This document shows, in pieces, positions 60,548-64,000 of a DNA stretch of 64,000 nucleotides (position 1 is the first letter of the stretch; each line of letters starts with the position of its first letter). The stretch comes from Streptomyces sp. AP-93 (lineage in GTDB: Bacteria; Actinomycetota; Actinomycetes; Streptomycetales; Streptomycetaceae). Position numbers and translations under genes: made by a program. Where the stretch lies: positions 62,001 through 126,000 of the forward strand of contig NZ_JALGBX010000008.1 in assembly GCF_022808175.1 (NCBI RefSeq), read 5' to 3'. The notes under the pieces are model-generated. The model saw only the letters and a list, made by a program, of their open reading frames with translations, ran no database searches and was not told the DNA's origin.

Positions 60548-61675
60548 ATGACGGAGACGGGATTCGAGAAGGCACCGGCGCGGGACCGAAAGAGGTTCCC
60601 CGGTATTTCCTCACGGGCGTACGAGCATCCGGCGGACCGGTCCGCGCTCGTGGCCCTGCGCAAGCTGACCGGCTTCGACACGGTCTTCAAAACGCTGAGC
60701 GGGCTGCTGCCCGAGCGCAGTCTGAGACTGCTCTTCCTGTCGGACTCCGTCCGGGTGGGCGAGACGCAGTTCCCGCATCTGCACGCGATGCTCCTGGACG
60801 CCTGTTACATCCTGGACCTGGAGAAGGTCCCGCAGATGTACGTCCAGCAGGACCCGAAGCCCAATGCCATGTGCATCGGGCTGGACGAGCCGATCATCGT
60901 GGTCACCACGGCCCTCGTCGAGCTCCTCGACGAGGAGGAGATGCGGGCGGTGGTGGGCCACGAGGTGGGCCACGCGCTGTCGGGGCACGCCGTGTACCGC
61001 ACGATCCTGCTGTTCCTGACGACCCTGGCGCTCAAGGTCGCGTGGATCCCGCTGGGCAATGTGGCGATCATGGGGCTCGTGACGGCGCTGCGCGAGTGGT
61101 TCCGCAAGTCGGAGCTGTCCGCGGACCGGGCGGGCCTGCTGGTGGGGCAGGACGTGCACGCCTCGATGCGCGGGCTGATGAAGCTCGCGGGCGGCAACCA
61201 CCTCCACGAGATGAATGTCGACGCGTTCCTCGCCCAGGCCGAGGAGTACGAGAAGAGCGGCGACCTGCGCGACTCGGTCCTGAAGATCCTCAACGTGCTG
61301 CCCCGGACGCACCCCTTCACCACGGTGCGGGCGTCCGAGCTGAAGAAGTGGTCGCAGAACCGGGACCACCAGCGGATCATGGACGGCCACTACCCGCGGC
61401 GCGAGGACGACAAGGACACCTCGGTGACCGACTCCTTCCGGCAGTCCGCCGCGCACTACGCCGACACGGTGCGCACGAGCAAGGACCCGCTGATGAAGCT
61501 GGTCGGCGACATCGCCGGCGGTACGGCGGACCTGGGCGGCAAGCTGCGGGACAGGTTTTCGGGGATGGGTGCCACGGGTGCGAGCGGCACTTCGGGCACC
61601 GGCAGCGGCAGCGGCAGCAGCAGCAGCGGCGAGAACAAGGACACCGGCAAGGGCGGTGCTACGGAGCAGGGCTGA
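60548..61675 (+). CDS. M48 family metallopeptidase (SCO2582-like)
   Basis: A 375-residue protease with the zinc motif VVGHEVGHALSGHAVY (HExxH) and a downstream helix SELSADRAGLL with the third ligand Glu. A hydrophobic segment (TILLFLTTLALKVAWIPLGNVAIMGL) anchors it in the membrane. The C-terminal 45 residues are Gly/Ser/Thr-rich and low in complexity. It sits beside homologues of SCO2583 and SCO2584, which links it to the spore-wall synthesis locus of S. coelicolor. ATG is supported by GGGGAGGG. Confidence 0.9.
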   Translation: MTETGFEKAPARDRKRFPGISSRAYEHPADRSALVALRKLTGFDTVFKTLSGLLPERSLRLLFLSDSVRVGETQFPHLHAMLLDACYILDLEKVPQMYVQQDPKPNAMCIGLDEPIIVVTTALVELLDEEEMRAVVGHEVGHALSGHAVYRTILLFLTTLALKVAWIPLGNVAIMGLVTALREWFRKSELSADRAGLLVGQDVHASMRGLMKLAGGNHLHEMNVDAFLAQAEEYEKSGDLRDSVLKILNVLPRTHPFTTVRASELKKWSQNRDHQRIMDGHYPRREDDKDTSVTDSFRQSAAHYADTVRTSKDPLMKLVGDIAGGTADLGGKLRDRFSGMGATGASGTSGTGSGSGSSSSGENKDTGKGGATEQG

Positions 61676-62858
61676 CGCCCTCCCCCGGAGCGGCCGGGGA
61701 CGCCGGGGACCGCGACTGCGGTGACTCCGGCGGCTCCGGGGTGGCCGTCGGCGCGAGCACCCCGCACAGCCCGGCCGTGCGGCGCGGACTGCCGCTGGCG
61801 TACGGGTCGGTCGCCGCCGGGCCGGTGGTGGTCGGCCCGGCGCCGGCCAGCATCGGGCGGAAGCCCCCGGCCGGGTCCGCGGAGCAGGCCTGCGGGCCCG
61901 CCATCACGTAGGCCGAGACGAGCTCCGCCCGCCGGGCCGTGAGGTCGTCGCGGTCGAAGCGCAGCCGCAGCTCCCGGCGGACGGTGAAGAGCGAGGCCCC
62001 GTCCGCCACGGGCGGCTGTCCGGTGGCGGGGCGCACGGCGTAGACGAAGGTGTGGTCGGAGGTCACCTCCAGCGCGTTCGGGGCGGTCTCCGCGAAGGCG
62101 AGGACCCCGCTGACCCGGACCCGGGTGTCGGCCACGACGGCGGTCGCCGGGTCGAAGCGGACCAGCCAGCCGGTGATGGCGTGCCGCCCGTTGCCCGCCG
62201 GCGCGAGCATGCTCTGGTCGAACTGCGTCAGCTGGTCGGGGTCGAGCAGCACGCGCACCGGACGGGAGGCCTCGGCGGACAGGACGTCGGGGTCCAGCGA
62301 GGACTGCACCAGGTAGTCCTTGGCGACGCTCAGCGCGGTCTGGACCTGCTCATCGCTGAAGTGGCGGGTACGGCGCACGCCGGGAAAGGTGATCCCGGCC
62401 GCCCCGACGCGGTACTGGGCCGCCGGACTGTGCGCGTACAGATCGGTGGGCCGGCCGCCCGGCACCGCCTCGGAGGGCGCGAGCGGGACGACGGTGCTGC
62501 TCATCGCCTCGGCCGGGTCCCCGGCGGGCGGCACGTAGGGATTGCGCAGCCCCATGTAGACGGCGCCGGCGAGCGCCAGGGCGATGCACAGCACGATGAT
62601 CCGGCCCTGCCGGGCCGCCCCGCCGCCGGAGCCGCTCCGGGGTCCCGGATGGCCTCCGCCGTTCGACCAGATCGACCGGCTCCGTACGGCGCGGGCGTGC
62701 TCGCCCATGCGCTCCTGTGCGGAGAACTCCTGGAGCCGGGCAGCCCGGACGAAGTCCTCGTCGAACACCACCGACCGGTACTCGTCGGACCGGAACTCGT
62801 CGTCGGCCCCGCCGGCACCCTCGGGGGTGCCGTTGGGCGGATCTCCTGGCATGGCCAT
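61659..62858 (-). CDS. SCO2583-like membrane protein
   Basis: A 399-residue membrane protein with a short cytoplasmic N terminus containing SVVFDEDFVRAARLQEFSA, one membrane segment (IIVLCIALALAGAVYMGL) and a large extracellular domain (about 115-345), ending in a Pro-rich tail. The first segment matches one in the neighbouring SCO2584-like protein. Homologues in S. coelicolor lie in a region tied to spore-wall synthesis. It overlaps the convergent M48 gene by 17 bases. Confidence 0.85.
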   Translation of the reverse strand: MAMPGDPPNGTPEGAGGADDEFRSDEYRSVVFDEDFVRAARLQEFSAQERMGEHARAVRSRSIWSNGGGHPGPRSGSGGGAARQGRIIVLCIALALAGAVYMGLRNPYVPPAGDPAEAMSSTVVPLAPSEAVPGGRPTDLYAHSPAAQYRVGAAGITFPGVRRTRHFSDEQVQTALSVAKDYLVQSSLDPDVLSAEASRPVRVLLDPDQLTQFDQSMLAPAGNGRHAITGWLVRFDPATAVVADTRVRVSGVLAFAETAPNALEVTSDHTFVYAVRPATGQPPVADGASLFTVRRELRLRFDRDDLTARRAELVSAYVMAGPQACSADPAGGFRPMLAGAGPTTTGPAATDPYASGSPRRTAGLCGVLAPTATPEPPESPQSRSPASPAAPGEGVSPAP

Positions 62859-62926
62859 CGCTTCTCCCCGCTGTCCCCGCTCCAGAGAAGCCCCCGGCTC
62901 CGGCGATGCGGAGCGGGGTCGTACCT

Positions 62927-63487
62927 TCAGGGTTGGCGGCCGACGCGGTCCATAAACGCTCCGGCACCGGTGACTTCACCCATTGGGGTGCTGGCGGGGG
63001 CCGGAGCCTGCTCCGCGTCGCTCGCCGCGCTGCGGTACACGGCGCTGAAAGCGAGCGCGATCATGCCGAGGCCCATCACGAAGGCGAGCACCCAGGCGAC
63101 CGGGCGCAGCCACGGCGAGCGGCCGCGGTAGGGGCGCAGGCTGCCGCCGTAGGCGCCGTACGGGCCCTCCGCGGAGGCGGCTGCGTGGCCGTGCTCCCAG
63201 CCGGAGTCCTCGGAGGGGTATCCGTCGGCGCCGCCGTAGGCGTACGCGTCGTAGTCCTCGTCGCCCGTCCAGCCGCCGGCGAAGGCGGCGCGGGCGGCCT
63301 CGGCCGCCTCGGCGCGCGCCCGGTCGCCGGCCCGCTGGCGCTCTGCGGCGCTCGGTTCACGGATCTCGGCGTTCCGGACGAAGTCCTCGTCGAACACCAC
63401 GGAGGCGAAGTCCTTGTCCGCGCCTCCGCGGTCGTCGTCGGGCTCCCCGTCGTCCGGGAACGGATTGCCCCCCACGTCGTCCGGCAC
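62927..63487 (-). CDS. SCO2584-like spore wall biosynthesis protein
   Basis: A 186-residue protein with an acidic N terminus, the motif SVVFDEDFVRNAEIREPSAAER, a Tyr/Gly/Asp-rich region (DEDYDAYAYGGADGYPSED), and one membrane segment (PVAWVLAFVMGLGMIALAFSAVY) with a short outer tail. SCO2584 of S. coelicolor is reported to belong to the MreB-associated spore-wall synthesising complex. The GTG start is provisional. It is 68 bases upstream of the SCO2583-like gene. Confidence 0.85.
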   Translation of the reverse strand: MPDDVGGNPFPDDGEPDDDRGGADKDFASVVFDEDFVRNAEIREPSAAERQRAGDRARAEAAEAARAAFAGGWTGDEDYDAYAYGGADGYPSEDSGWEHGHAAASAEGPYGAYGGSLRPYRGRSPWLRPVAWVLAFVMGLGMIALAFSAVYRSAASDAEQAPAPASTPMGEVTGAGAFMDRVGRQP

Positions 63488-63564
63488 GAGACCAGCGTAG
63501 ACCTGAGGGACACCTTTGGGCAGGGTGTAGGCCGAAATCCGGCCACACCGCGTTCAGCGGTCGA

Positions 63565-64000
63565 CTACCGAACGTGACCGTCGCCGGTGACGATGTACTT
63601 GGTCGAGGTGAGCTCGGGAAGCCCCATCGGGCCCCGGGCGTGCAGCTTCTGCGTGGAGATGCCGATCTCCGCGCCGAAGCCGAACTGGCCACCGTCCGTG
63701 AAGCGGGTGGAGGCGTTCACGGCAACCGTGGTCGAGTCGACCAGCTGGGTGAAGAGGCGCGCGGCGGCCTGCGAGGTGGTGACGATCGCCTCGGTGTGGC
63801 CGGAGGTCCAGCGGCGGATGTGGGCGACGGCCTCGTCGAGGGAGTCCACGACACCGGCGGCGATGTCGTACGACAGGTACTCGGCGGCCCAGTCCTCGTC
63901 GGTGGCGGGAAGGGCGGTGACCTTGGAGTCCTGCGCGTAGGCGAGCACCCGGTCGTCGCCGTGGACGGTCACGCCGGCGTCGGCGAGGGCGTCCAGGGCG
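63565..64000 (-). CDS. proA: Glutamate-5-semialdehyde dehydrogenase, partial
   Basis: The C-terminal 144 codons of gamma-glutamyl phosphate reductase, the second enzyme of proline synthesis. Recognisable stretches are [82 protein letters not shown] and [21 protein letters not shown]. The N-terminal part with the catalytic Cys lies beyond the window edge. Confidence 0.96.
   Translation of the reverse strand, partial: ALDALADAGVTVHGDDRVLAYAQDSKVTALPATDEDWAAEYLSYDIAAGVVDSLDEAVAHIRRWTSGHTEAIVTTSQAAARLFTQLVDSTTVAVNASTRFTDGGQFGFGAEIGISTQKLHARGPMGLPELTSTKYIVTGDGHVR

Overview
The window is about 72% GC by eye. Its genes have strong GC bias at third codon positions, frequent GTG starts and GGAGG-type ribosome binding sites. 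Gene order and gene families (SCO2583/SCO2584-type spore-wall proteins, LLLL-type leuA leader peptide, WxL/DUF916 pair) point to a Streptomyces or very close relative. It is core chromosome: I see no prophage, integrase, insertion sequence, CRISPR array or biosynthetic cluster. All function assignments are from reading the sequence and from family knowledge; no search was run.

Layout. 1-6.5 kb: uppS (cut by the window edge), recO, a nucleobase permease, a TetR regulator divergent from an alpha/beta hydrolase around a perfect operator-like palindrome, a TerB-type protein, and an internally deleted short-chain dehydrogenase. 6.6-8.6 kb: leuA with a leucine-rich leader peptide. 8.7-12.5 kb: a protealysin-like M4 protease followed by its presumed emfourin inhibitor, then acetyltransferase, SMI1/KNR4 and methyltransferase genes. 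12.5-16.3 kb: era, fused in frame to an upstream DUF916 membrane protein, and a secreted WxL-like protein. 16.3-19.3 kb: a GlxA-type regulator divergent from an MFS transporter, and an ankyrin protein. 19.3-23.1 kb: the conserved phoH-ybeY-CBS-yjbR-cytidine-deaminase-like block. 23.5-29.9 kb: PfkB kinase, MFS, rnz, HIT, rsmE and a nitronate monooxygenase. 30-35.3 kb: hrcA-dnaJ with a CIRCE operator, a metallo-beta-lactamase-fold protein, DUF3097 and hemW. 35.4-40 kb: an acyl-CoA ligase, lepA and rpsT. 40-44.5 kb: two repeat-rich gaps around a second TetR/MFS efflux pair. 44.5-51.3 kb: holA, a small protein, YceI, comEC, comEA and degV. 51.7-57.7 kb: a membrane coiled-coil protein, leuS with a leucine leader peptide and terminator, two identical tRNA-Ala(GGC) genes, a histidine phosphatase and rsfS. 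57.8-64 kb: an LCP/LytR_C protein, nadD, a small membrane protein, an M48 protease, the SCO2583/SCO2584-like pair and proA (cut by the edge).

Together the genes mostly serve ribosome assembly and translation (era, rsfS, ybeY, rsmE, lepA, rpsT, leuS, tRNA-Ala), protein quality control (hrcA, dnaJ), DNA uptake and replication (comEA, comEC, holA, recO), leucine supply (leuA, leuS, both with leader peptides) and the cell envelope or spore wall.

The most unusual points are reading frames that run through gene boundaries (DUF916 into Era; ComEC into the HolA frame), an SDR lacking its catalytic segment, a phosphatase that can only start at CTG, several enzyme-fold proteins missing catalytic residues, and a high density of intergenic minisatellites (units of 9, 11, 13, 17, 22, about 35 and about 43 bp) plus a dispersed palindromic element.
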